Positions 17,882 through 25,096 of a DNA stretch of 64,000 bases are shown here, in pieces; the first letter of the stretch is position 1, and every line of letters starts with the position of its first letter. The notes beneath the pieces were generated by a model, which was not told the DNA's origin, made no database searches, and was given only the letters and a program-made list of their open reading frames with translations. A program made the translations under genes and the position numbers. Origin of the DNA: G965225705 sp965225705. Lineage in GTDB: Bacteria > Pseudomonadota > Alphaproteobacteria > Caulobacterales > Maricaulaceae. The DNA lies in assembly GCA_965225705.1 (NCBI GenBank), contig OZ245325.1:1-64000 (forward strand), read 5' to 3'.

Positions 17882-18000
17882 TGTGATTCCGACATGGGGG
17901 AAAGAGCGCACATTCCACCCTTTAAAAAATATGAAAAATATGTGATTCCGACCTGGGCGGAAAGAGAGCAAATTCCACCCTTTAGAGAATATGAAACATA
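17882..18000 (+). repeat. Tandem duplication, 59 + 60 bp
   Basis: 17882-17940 and 17941-18000 are near-identical, both starting TGTGATTCCGAC and ending AATATGAAA(A/C)ATA. The first unit is one base shorter, next to a GGGGG run, which causes the frameshift in the gene that contains it. Confidence 0.8.
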
Positions 18001-18143
18001 CAGACGTTTGAAGCTCGAGGATGGTTATGTTCACGTCCTTATTTTAGACAATGGTGATGCCCCAACAAAAGCAGACCTTTATATAGGCCCACGATATTTC
18101 CAAACTGAAAACGCCTCTGTTAAGTTCTTAGGCGCAAAGAAAT

Positions 18144-18212
18144 TGAGAAAACAGATAAAATACCTACGGGGTGTGTTTCCTGCTCAGAGAGGGAGACATG
18201 GAATTTTTTCAT
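18144..18212 (-). pseudogene. hipA 5' fragment after hipB copy 2
   Basis: Reads MKKFHVSLSEQETHPVGI and on to FS exactly as in hipA, then leaves homology at 18143. It is coupled to hipB copy 2 by the same ATGA overlap. It is non-functional by itself, but it makes this arm a donor for inversion. Confidence 0.8.
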
Positions 18213-18499
18213 GAGCGCCCTCTTTTAGACAGTTTTTGCTCCAGCAAATCAAGCCCTAAGCTATCATGACGGCGGTCAAGAACATCTTCCAGGGCCTCCA
18301 GTTTTCCCAGAACATAAAAAGCCATAGCATAACTACCCATACTAACAGCAGGACTTCCAGCCTCCAGTTTTGCAAGGGTCATCCGTGTGATGCCAAGCCT
18401 CTCTGCCATATTTTGCATGGTGAGTCTTCTGCGTCTTCGTGCAGCTTTTATGTCATGACCTATTTTTTTCAACGCGCGTTCTACACGAAAAGATTTCAT
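18209..18499 (-). CDS. hipB: HipB-type XRE antitoxin/regulator, copy 2
   Basis: Identical in protein sequence to copy 1, but with no toxin downstream, only a 23-codon hipA stub. It has its own, better promoter and operator upstream. It could supply extra antitoxin or regulator in trans, or serve as the second arm of an invertible segment. It is convergent with the frameshifted membrane-protein gene. Confidence 0.85.
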   Translation of the reverse strand: MKSFRVERALKKIGHDIKAARRRRRLTMQNMAERLGITRMTLAKLEAGSPAVSMGSYAMAFYVLGKLEALEDVLDRRHDSLGLDLLEQKLSKRGRS

Positions 18500-18544
18500 C
18501 ACATATTGCCCTTGAAACATACCTGAACTAGCAAAAAAAAGCTT

Positions 18545-18580
18545 TTTGCATATTATAGTTTACAAAACTGAACATATCAA
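18545..18580 (-). promoter_or_regulatory. hipB copy 2 promoter with operator
   Basis: On the minus strand, TTGATA (18575-18580), a 17-bp spacer and a perfect TATAAT (18552-18557). The operator-like palindrome TTTGTA-N10-TGCAAA (18545-18566) overlaps the -10. This is the closest of the three promoters to consensus. Confidence 0.65.
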
Positions 18581-18599
18581 CCTGAAAAACATATAGACT

Positions 18600-19224
18600 T
18601 TTATCTTATTTTATCCATTGCGCCGTAAAACCCTGCCGTTCATGGCGGAGAGTATGTCACTGCCTCCACCTGAAAAAAGGCCCTTAAACGCTCTATGAGA
18701 CGTGCCTGAACTTTTTGCCAACCTTCCCTCCACCAAAGAAACCTTCAACGCCACTCCACGTATCTCTGAAAGAGATTTTAGAGGTATTGAGAGACAAGTC
18801 CCACCATTTTCTTTTTTGGCGGATATTTTTTAAGAAGTTATCCGAGCGATAAGCGAGGATTCCTTATTAGGCTGCCTGCAAGGCAGGGCGAAGCGAGAGA
18901 AACGAGCGTAGGGTAGGTACTATTGCACGGGCCTTTGTTTCATCCTCTGTGGTAAAGGTTTTTCTCTGTATTCTTTGCAAATAAAGGAAATTTGAGTTCA
19001 TCGTTGAAGTTATCAACAGGTTATTTACAACTTAAATCACTTGTAAAATAAGGGAAAATTCCACTTTTTTGTAAAGTTATCCACAGCCCTGAGGCGCGCG
19101 GAAGTTAAGCACTATATGTAAGATATATACTCTTAAAGATTAAAGAAAGAAAAGAATAGGAAAAATTGAAAATCGCGAAAATCCTTATTTTATAAGGAGT
19201 TTTGAAGGTGTTTTTCATGGAAAA
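18600..19224. other. Origin-like non-coding region with DnaA boxes
   Basis: No supported gene in about 625 bp. It contains TTATCAACA (19010-19018) and a perfect DnaA box TTATCCACA (19077-19085), an AT-rich stretch at about 19110-19200, and GC-containing short repeats near 18870-18915. With the iterons just to the right this is the layout of a plasmid replication origin. No rep gene is adjacent, so it is probably a relic. A short minus-strand open frame at about 18598-18838 could be the end of a lost gene but was not identified. Confidence 0.55.
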
Positions 19225-19299
19225 GGACCCGTCCATCTACCACCTTGACTGAAAAAGACCTGTCCATCTACCACCTATTGGACCCGTCCATCTACCACC
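19225..19299 (+). repeat. Three iteron-like direct repeats
   Basis: GGACCCGTCCATCTACCACC occurs at 19225-19244 and 19280-19299, with a variant starting AGACCTGTCC at 19256-19275. Spacing is 31 and 24 bp. Such iterons bind plasmid Rep initiators. They lie 71 bp upstream of ccdA, a plasmid addiction gene. Confidence 0.7.
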
Positions 19300-19369
19300 C
19301 TGGCCGTGTCATATTTACAAACATATGCGCATAGTTTATACGTATTACATATTTTTGGAAGGATACTCA

Positions 19370-19606
19370 ATGCGTTTACAACCACGCCTAAAAAAACCTA
19401 CAAACCTTTCCCTTGATCAGACTCTTTTAAAAGAGGCGAGATCTCTTGGTATTAATTTTTCCAGGGCAGCAGAAGCTGGCTTAAGGGAAGCTGTATCTCA
19501 TGCTAAATCTGAACTCTGGAAAAAGGAAAATACAGAAGCTTTAAACAGTTCCAATACTTGGGTAGAAAGGCATGGCCTTCCTCTTGAAAAATACAGGAAG
19601 TTTTGA
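19370..19606 (+). CDS. ccdA: CcdA-family antitoxin
   Basis: 78 residues, ATG 19370 with GGAAGG upstream. The N-terminal part (KKPTNLSLDQTLLKEARSLG) is the ribbon-helix-helix DNA-binding domain. The C-terminal part (SELWKKENTEALNSSNTWVE, then HGLPLEKYRKF) is the disordered CcdB-binding tail. The stop overlaps the ccdB ATG by one base. It neutralises CcdB and represses the operon. Its position beside iterons supports a plasmid origin. Confidence 0.93.
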   Translation: MRLQPRLKKPTNLSLDQTLLKEARSLGINFSRAAEAGLREAVSHAKSELWKKENTEALNSSNTWVERHGLPLEKYRKF

Positions 19607-19905
19607 TGGCCCGCTATGATATCTATGAGAGCCCTGACGGCGTGGGGTATGTTCTGGATGTTCAGACGGACCTTCTGGAAGGTCTCAGCACAAGAATTGT
19701 TGTCCCTCTTCTACCGTCTGACATGGCCCCCCAACCAGCTCAACGCCTCAATCCTGTTTTTGAGATCGGGGAGGAACCTCATATTCTGGTCACGCAGTTT
19801 CTTGCTTCAGTCCCTCTTTCTCTTCTCAGGACCCCCGCCGGTAACCTCTCTGATCGTTCTTTTGAAATCACAAATGCGTTAGATATGGTCTTTCAGGGTT
19901 TTTGA
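19606..19905 (+). CDS. ccdB: CcdB-family gyrase toxin
   Basis: 99 residues of the usual CcdB length, reading YDIYESPDGVGYVLDVQTDL at the start and ending in the DMVFQGF type of C-terminus; the last three residues are the gyrase-contacting end in F-plasmid CcdB. RIVVPLLP and LVTQFLASVPLSLL match the family. It poisons DNA gyrase when CcdA is lost. The gene appears intact. Confidence 0.92.
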   Translation: MARYDIYESPDGVGYVLDVQTDLLEGLSTRIVVPLLPSDMAPQPAQRLNPVFEIGEEPHILVTQFLASVPLSLLRTPAGNLSDRSFEITNALDMVFQGF

Positions 19906-20056
19906 AGGCCAGGCCCTAAAAACTTTACTATTGACATAAATTTTTAAGAAGTGTAAGGGAGATCTTTAGCGGCCCTGAAAGGTGCTATCAACACCCCTCA
20001 GAGCCTAATCATAACTGAACTTAAACACCAAAGAAGTTCGGCCATGACTAAAAAGG

Positions 20057-20278
20057 TCAATAGCCCCAGGGATAAAAATCCTGAAACAGGGTTTTATGGA
20101 CCTTAAGAACGTCCTGATAAGTGATATAACTTGCCTTCTCTAATTGTCTGAGAGCAAAGGAAACATTTTTTTTGAAATGTATATGCTCAAGATGCTTGAT
20201 CTCATCCTTGTCGGATAATTTTTCAACATTTCTTAAATACCCTTTTGTTTGAAAATCACCAAAAGGATCAAATACCAT
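20057..20278 (-). pseudogene. Fic/AMPylase-family toxin, N-terminal fragment
   Basis: 73 residues ending YITYQDVLKVHKTLFQDFYPWGY. In Fic proteins this segment continues through AGx(D/E)R to the catalytic HPFxxGNG motif, which is missing here. The coding sequence was cut right after FYPW. It cannot have AMPylation activity. It overlaps the upstream small gene by 11 bp. Confidence 0.75.
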
Positions 20279-20522
20279 TTTTTAGCTCTTTTCTGTACAT
20301 AACAAACAGATGATTAATTTCCTGACCTGTAAGGATACCTTCTCTGCCAAGAACAGCCAGCTTTTCTTCTATATCATCAAGCTTAACATCTGCATCTGAA
20401 AGACGTGCAAAATCATCTGCTAAATCATCAATCAGGGTACACTCATAGTGGGGGATATGTTTTCTCACAAGAGAGCGAATATAGTCGGCTGTACTGAGCT
20501 TTTCCTGAACTGTTATGGCCAT
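20268..20522 (-). CDS. Small partner (putative antitoxin) of the truncated Fic protein
   Basis: 84 residues, helical and acidic, reading KLSTADYIRSLVRKHIPHYE and ending EINHLFVMYRKELKNGI. It is placed immediately upstream of and overlapping fic, the usual place for a Fic antitoxin, but I do not see the canonical inhibitory (S/T)xxxE(G/N) helix clearly. Its partner is broken, so it is probably an orphan on the way to loss. Confidence 0.6.
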   Translation of the reverse strand: MAITVQEKLSTADYIRSLVRKHIPHYECTLIDDLADDFARLSDADVKLDDIEEKLAVLGREGILTGQEINHLFVMYRKELKNGI

Positions 20523-20648
20523 ATCCTTTTTCCTCTTTAATTTTTAGACAATTATAGTTCATTTCGTCCTTTTGAGCAAGATATATCAGCGCCCCAACCC
20601 CTTATCTTCCCTTGTCTGGCCATGTTTTTCAGCCCCTGCTCTTCCTTC

Positions 20649-20939
20649 TTATGAGCGGCCTCTTTTGGGCAGTTTTTGCTCCATCAAATCAAGCCCTAAG
20701 CTATCATGACGGCGGTCAAGAACATCTTCCAGGGCCGCCAGTTTTCCCAGAACATAAAAAGCCATAGCATAGCTGCCCATACTCACAGTAGGACTTCCAT
20801 CTTCCAGTTTTGCCAGGGTCACGCGTGTGATGCCGATCCGCTCTGCCATATTTTGCATGGTGAGCCTTCTGCGCCGTCGTGCCGCTTTTATGTCCTGGCC
20901 TATTTTTTTCAACGCGCATTCTACACGAAAAGATTTCAT
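20649..20939 (-). CDS. hipB: HipB-type XRE regulator, copy 3 (diverged)
   Basis: 96 residues differing from copies 1 and 2 at several positions (for example VECALKK, AERIGITRVTLAKLEDGSPT, KLAALEDV). The frame is intact. There is no hipA start after it; its stop is TAA followed by unrelated sequence. It is divergent from a virB1 fragment across 146 bp, mirroring the copy 1-virB1 arrangement, so the whole virB1/hipB cassette exists in inverted duplicate. Confidence 0.85.
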   Translation of the reverse strand: MKSFRVECALKKIGQDIKAARRRRRLTMQNMAERIGITRVTLAKLEDGSPTVSMGSYAMAFYVLGKLAALEDVLDRRHDSLGLDLMEQKLPKRGRS

Positions 20940-20985
20940 CACACATTACCTTTAAAGCATATTAAAACTAACAAAAATCCTATTT

Positions 20986-21007
20986 TTTGCATATTATAAT
21001 TTATAAA
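20986..21007 (-). promoter_or_regulatory. Operator-like palindrome at hipB copy 3
   Basis: On the minus strand, TTTATA-N10-TGCAAA with an internal TATAAT, at the same place as the elements at copies 1 and 2. No good -35 lies 17 bp upstream. A second conserved block, GTCTATATGTTTT on the minus strand near 21030-21045, is also shared by all three control regions. Confidence 0.5.
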
Positions 21008-21085
21008 AGCAAACTCACAGCCCCACAAAACATATAGACCTTTATATTATTTTAGTATAAAATCACCTTAAAAGTGGAAGAAAAC

Positions 21086-21169
21086 ATGACCCTTGACTCT
21101 TATACTCTTTGTGCCCCCGAGATCGCCCCTCAAACCATCGACAACGAAACCCGAAAGGAAATCACATGA
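21086..21169 (+). pseudogene. virB1 5' fragment (18 codons) fused to foreign sequence
   Basis: MTLDSYTLCAPEIAPQTI corresponds to the VirB1 start MPDSYTLCAPEVSPQTI at 15768. After codon 18 homology is lost. The frame runs nine more codons and stops with TGA overlapping the acfC ATG (ATGA). So the virB1 leader and ribosome binding site now sit in front of acfC. Confidence 0.75.
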
Positions 21170-21981
21170 GACTGACTCTCTTTATGGCCGCAATGCTGGC
21201 CTGTTCATCAGCTGCAGTAGCAGACACAACCGAAGATCGGCGCGGGACTACCGCATTCTACGATAACACCATTTCGCATTCCCCTGCCGATGGGGTTGTA
21301 AAGCTTTACGGAGCTGGTGGCCCGCATACTGCTTTCAAAAAGGTCGCCGACGTATGGCAGGAAAAGACAGGCGTTACCGTTGAGGTTGTTGCCGGGCCAG
21401 AGTCGAAATGGACAAAGAATGCGCAGGCCGACGCAGATATTCTCTGGGGAACCTCCCAGCAGTCCATGACAGCCTTCCTCCTTACTTATGAAGCGTTTTC
21501 TTCCGATGAGGTCGAGCCAATCTATGTGCGCCCGGCCGTCATTGCTGTTAAGTCAGGGAACCCCAAGAACATTCAGGGCTTTGATGACCTGTTGCGCGAA
21601 GATATGAAAATCGTCGTGACAGAGGGCGCTGGCGTTTACAACACATCTGGTACTGGCGTTTGGGAAGATGTTGCAGGGCGTCTGGGAAATCTCGATGACA
21701 TCTCAGAGTTCCGCAAGAACATCGTCGCCTTCGCTCTGGGTTCCGGTGCTAGCTATCGCCAGTTTGGTGCAAAAGACGCCGATGCCTGGATAACGTGGCC
21801 GAATTGGCCAGCGACCAAAGCTGATTTGGAACAGGTCAACTTGGCTGACGACCGCGTTGTGTATCGTGATGTGAACGTAGTGCTTTCACCGAAAGCGGAT
21901 GAAGAGGCAACCGCGTTCCTGGAGTTCCTTGTTTCTGAGGAAGCTCAAGCACTGATGGCAACTGAAGGCTGGGTTCGCTAA
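21166..21981 (+). CDS. acfC: AcfC-like periplasmic substrate-binding protein
   Basis: 271 residues. The signal peptide MRLTLFMAAMLACSSAAVAD is followed by an ABC-type binding-protein fold. VVKLYGAGGPHTAFKKVAD, ADILWGTSQQSMTAFL, the TEGAGVYNTSGTGVWED loop and ADAWITWPNWP match AcfC (accessory colonization factor C) proteins, which resemble molybdate/sulfate-binding proteins. The ligand is unknown. The start at 21166 has AAAGGAA upstream. Codon use is more GC-rich than the neighbours, suggesting transfer from another alphaproteobacterium. No ABC permease is adjacent. Confidence 0.8.
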   Translation: MRLTLFMAAMLACSSAAVADTTEDRRGTTAFYDNTISHSPADGVVKLYGAGGPHTAFKKVADVWQEKTGVTVEVVAGPESKWTKNAQADADILWGTSQQSMTAFLLTYEAFSSDEVEPIYVRPAVIAVKSGNPKNIQGFDDLLREDMKIVVTEGAGVYNTSGTGVWEDVAGRLGNLDDISEFRKNIVAFALGSGASYRQFGAKDADAWITWPNWPATKADLEQVNLADDRVVYRDVNVVLSPKADEEATAFLEFLVSEEAQALMATEGWVR

Positions 21982-22234
21982 CCACTCCGCTCAACTAACG
22001 CAGACAAAATCTTTGACGGCAGTGACAAGGCTCAAGTGGTTCTGCCGTCAAACACTCCCACCAGTCAAAGCCAGTGGATTCCAGCTGAGCAAATCGTGGC
22101 TTTTCATCATTGAGAATTGCTGCAGTGGCCGACGAATAATTTCCAAAGCCCAGCTGTTTCTAAAAGACATCACATGGCCGGCGCGGCCTCAGTTGCTCGC
22201 ACTATTTTCCACACCCCCAAAAGGAGTTGATCCT

Positions 22235-22807
22235 ATGAAATTGAGAAATGTAGCCGCTGTTTTCTGTACGGTTTGCGCCAGCTCATTGATGGCAGCGCCA
22301 CAGACCTACAGCTTCGATCACGGTAACAGCTCAGTCGGCTTCAGCTACACGCTCGGCGGCCAACCCTCAAACGGCCAAATGCCAGTCAAGGACGCTGACC
22401 TTGAAATCGATTTGGCGAACATCTCTGCGAGTGCAATCGATGTAACGCTCGATCCGGCGAAGGCGAAGGCCGGTATTTTCGTAGCAACTCAGGCTATGCG
22501 TGGCGATGACGTTTTGGACACGCGTCGCCATCCCGAAATTCGATTTAAGTCCACCAAAATTACCGGAACCATCCATGGCGCTAAAGTCACGGGTGACCTG
22601 ACTGTGCGTGGCATCACTAAGCAGGTCACCATGGATGCGCAGTTGTTTCGTCAGGCCGGGTTTGAGGCAGGGGATCATTCCCACCTGTCAGTGATGCTAA
22701 CAGGTAGCTTAGACCGACATCTTTTTGGGGCATCAGGTTACCCTGATCTAGTCGGACCACAAATCGATCTTCGCATTTTGGTCCGGATGGAACGCAGTAC
22801 CTCCTAA
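22235..22807 (+). CDS. YceI-family periplasmic lipid-binding-like protein
   Basis: 190 residues with a signal peptide ending near LMAA, then the YceI beta-barrel: YSFDHGNSSVGFSYTLGG, MRGDDVLDTRRHPEIRFKST, GDLTVRGITKQVTMDAQL. The family binds isoprenoid or polyprenyl ligands in a lipocalin-like barrel. AAAGGAG precedes ATG 22235, so the 74 residues read upstream in the same frame are not part of it. It follows acfC by 253 bp of scrambled-looking sequence. Its codon use matches acfC, so both probably came together. Confidence 0.88.
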   Translation: MKLRNVAAVFCTVCASSLMAAPQTYSFDHGNSSVGFSYTLGGQPSNGQMPVKDADLEIDLANISASAIDVTLDPAKAKAGIFVATQAMRGDDVLDTRRHPEIRFKSTKITGTIHGAKVTGDLTVRGITKQVTMDAQLFRQAGFEAGDHSHLSVMLTGSLDRHLFGASGYPDLVGPQIDLRILVRMERSTS

Positions 22808-23041
22808 AAACCGGACTGCGGGAGATGCTCCACATAGGTGCCTGCACCGTCAGGTTCCTATGTTGATAAAGCAAATAATATATCAATAATTACAATAAGG
22901 TAGCATCCAACCTGCGCCCCAGAAAGTCTTTTTGATTTTTCTGACAATAAATCAGGTTGCCCAAACGTAACACCCTCAACACAGCCGTAAAAGCACAACG
23001 CTTTGCCGCTTAAAGAGTCAGAATTAGGAGATGATAATAAT

Positions 23042-23957
23042 ATGAGTGGAACTCCACAGGTTATTGTTGAGGCATTTGATACCAACGCAGGAAGAAACAG
23101 TAAGCATGCGAGGGTTGTTGAGCTGTCCGATGGTACTTTCATGGCAGCATTTAGTGTGCCTGTGGGCAATGGTCTTTTTGAAGTCTTTGGTCAGCGATTT
23201 AACGCTGATGGTGAACTGGTCGGCAACATCACCAAATTCACACAGGGTTTCCGGATACCTGACGGCGAGTTCGATATCACAGCCTTATCAAACAACAAGT
23301 TTGTCGTAGGCTTTGCTGTTGGCGCTGGCGAAGGGTCTCCTCTTCTAGACAACATAGTTGTCCGTGGTTTTGAGACCAAAGTGGGCGGTGGCGTAAAGCG
23401 GGTATCCGATCTGGATATAACAGAACGACATGGTGACGGCGCATCGGATTTGTTCGGATCACCAACGCTTACGGCCACAGGCGAGAACGAATACTCGATG
23501 CAGTTCCTACTTTCGGGAGCATTTCCAAAGCTATTTGAAATCAACAAATCTCCTGGGTCTAAATCTGTCGAAACAAAGCATCTCGATACATTCTCAGGAA
23601 ACCGTGACGCAGAGGTTGATTCAGCCACTTTGGAGAATGGCAGCACTGTTTATGTACTTGACCGCAACGGAGAGGATCGCTCAGGCACGCTTAAATTCCG
23701 CGTCACCCAACCGGATGGAACGGTAGTCAGAGCCTACGGGGAAGCAGGCCTGTCAGACAAAGATATATTTGATCCATATGTCACAGCTCTAAAAGGTGGT
23801 GGCTTTGTGATTTCATGGGCTTTGGAATTTAGAGGTGGTAGTCAGCCGATCTTCTTTCAAATGTTCGATAAGAACGGTGTGCGAGAGACGGATATGGTGC
23901 GCGTATCTGCACCGGGAATCCAGAGGGATGACAACCCGGCAATTGCAGCGCTCGGCG
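23042..23957 (+). pseudogene. 5' fragment of an RTX-like / large repeat surface protein
   Basis: About 305 residues with recurring units such as ARVVELSDGTFMAAFSVPVG, EVFGQRFNADGELVGNITKF and VTALKGGGFVISWALEF, the G-Q-R-(F/Y)-D-x-x-G type motif seen in the N-terminal parts of calcium-binding RTX proteins. The homology ends abruptly at PAIAALGG near 23957. The frame then reads antisense through a methyltransferase fragment to 24043. The C-terminal RTX and secretion regions are absent, so it is non-functional as a secreted protein. Confidence 0.7.
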
Positions 23958-24061
23958 GCATGGTAAGACTTCTCCGGATCTTCCGGCAAAATGCGCGGCT
24001 CCAGCTTCGGCGTTTTCTCTTTGCCGATCCAGGTCAGCTCTAATTTCTGTTTTTTACTCAT
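23955..24061 (-). pseudogene. 5' fragment of a type III DNA methyltransferase (mod)
   Basis: MSKKQKLELTWIGKEKTPKL continuing EPRILPEDPEKSYH is the stereotyped start of type III Mod methyltransferases, normally followed by a DNxLIFGDNLLALKAL-type motif. Only about 35 codons remain before the junction with the RTX-like fragment at about 23955. The ATG overlaps the stop of the Abi gene (ATGAGTAA), so the two formed an operon before the deletion. Confidence 0.7.
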
Positions 24062-24917
24062 GCAACACGCCGCTCCTTTTGCATTTCTTAATTTTCTGGT
24101 GTTCATAGCTATCGACTAAAAATTCGCAGAATGTAAATGCTGTGTTCACCGCCAATTTTGCGTGATGGTGTGATGGTTTGTGTGTTCTGGAATGGCGGTC
24201 ACCCATTTTGTTACTTAAACCACTTATGCCCGATACGATGCTGTTCAGGCCAGTCCGTATCTGCTTTAGTGTGTTTGACAGGTCTTTCTGTGAAGGATCA
24301 AGATTCAGTACCTGTTTGGTTTTCCTGTACAGTTTCTTCATATCTCCATCATATTTCGGATCTTCTTCACCACTTTTTCGGATTATCTCTACCTGAATTG
24401 CCTCAACTAATGATCGGGCATTGGTAATGGCTCCGTCATAATCTCCTTTGGCCAGTTTCTCTTTGGCTTTCGTGATCTGGTCATTAATGAACGGGTGATT
24501 CAGCTTGGTAGTGCTAAGAGTTTCCACGGTTTTGTCACCAATAGGCTGTACATCAGAAACTGGAAAACCACCTACAGGGCACTCATTTCTTTCTTGAGTG
24601 AGCGTATACCCATCTTTTTGAAGATATTTGTTCAATTTTTTGAAAGCTTCATTATTGGGAGCATCCTTAGTAAAATGAACAGGATTAAGTGCTTCCTTGA
24701 TGATGTCTACCATCGCATCTGTGTCATTATATTCTTTTAACTTCTCAATGGTGTAATCCTTACGGGATGGAAAACCAGAGGAATAAGTATCGGTGGAGCC
24801 GAAGCTATAAAAGAAATTCACCAGCTTCGGCCCGCTGCGATAGCCTGGATTTTGACTATTGCTCCCACCTGTGATGATGTCTGCCAATACTTCAATCGTA
24901 GGGCCTGTTATTTTCAT
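24054..24917 (-). CDS. Abortive-infection family protein (Abi_C-like)
   Basis: 287 residues starting MKITGPTIEVLADIITGGSN, with YRSGPKLVNFFYSFG, then a C-terminal helical domain (YDGAITNARSLVEAIQVEI, NTLKQIRTGLNSIVSGISGL, AKLAVNTAFTFCEFLVDSYE) typical of the Abi C-terminal region. The start at 24917 overlaps the stop of the upstream helicase tail as ATGA, which favours it over 24932. Both flanking operon genes are truncated, so this is the surviving middle of a defence operon. Whether it works alone is unknown. Confidence 0.75.
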   Translation of the reverse strand: MKITGPTIEVLADIITGGSNSQNPGYRSGPKLVNFFYSFGSTDTYSSGFPSRKDYTIEKLKEYNDTDAMVDIIKEALNPVHFTKDAPNNEAFKKLNKYLQKDGYTLTQERNECPVGGFPVSDVQPIGDKTVETLSTTKLNHPFINDQITKAKEKLAKGDYDGAITNARSLVEAIQVEIIRKSGEEDPKYDGDMKKLYRKTKQVLNLDPSQKDLSNTLKQIRTGLNSIVSGISGLSNKMGDRHSRTHKPSHHHAKLAVNTAFTFCEFLVDSYEHQKIKKCKRSGVLHE

Positions 24918-25093
24918 CCCACCAGCTTCCATTGCACACGGAACAGCTCTTCAATCTCGAAGCTCGTATCCTGCATTTGTTTTTCAATCTGTTTGATGAG
25001 TGTATCACGCTTTTTGTCGATTTCATCCTGTGAATTATACAGCTCATGTCGTTTGCTGCTTACACAGATTTTCCTTAGATAGATTTTGGGCAC
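24914..25093 (-). pseudogene. C-terminal tail of a large helicase-like protein
   Basis: 59 codons ending in LYNSQDEIDKKRDTLIKQIE then LFRVQWKLVG. This resembles the coiled-coil tail of SNF2-type helicases found in restriction/Abi operons ((D/E)EIDxxRDxLIxxIE ... LFxIxW). The body of the gene is gone; VapC-like coding starts four bases beyond. It is a remnant, coupled to the Abi start. Confidence 0.55.
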
Positions 25094-25096
25094 AGA

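Larger units (their letters stand above)
17562..18214 (+). pseudogene. Unknown membrane-anchored protein, frameshifted and 3'-truncated
   Basis: Not recognised. The first frame (17562-17945) has one strong membrane helix (FGLIIGLIILILLLFGYPQ) and then a small extracytoplasmic domain with two cysteines. It shifts out of frame inside a tandem 59/60-bp duplication. The second frame resumes VIPTWAEREQIPPFREYETY and continues RRLKLEDGYVHVLILDNGDA, obviously the same protein. From 18144 the frame runs into the inverted repeat, so the original C-terminus is lost. Adding one base in the first duplicate would restore one frame up to that point. Confidence 0.65.
18144..18499 (-). repeat. Inverted repeat, right arm
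   Basis: Reverse-complement partner of 15913-16268, holding hipB copy 2 and the first 23 codons of hipA. Abrupt ends at the same positions suggest a recent duplication or gene conversion rather than slow divergence. Confidence 0.85.

Noticed and set aside
18598..18838. Minus-strand open frame reading LSEIRGVALKVSLVEGRLAK
   Set aside because: Possibly the end of a lost plasmid gene, but a second overlapping frame looks equally protein-like and neither is recognised; left unannotated.
23813..24106. 97-codon minus-strand frame as a single gene
   Set aside because: Its first part is the mod fragment; the remainder is antisense to the RTX-like fragment, so it is a junction product.
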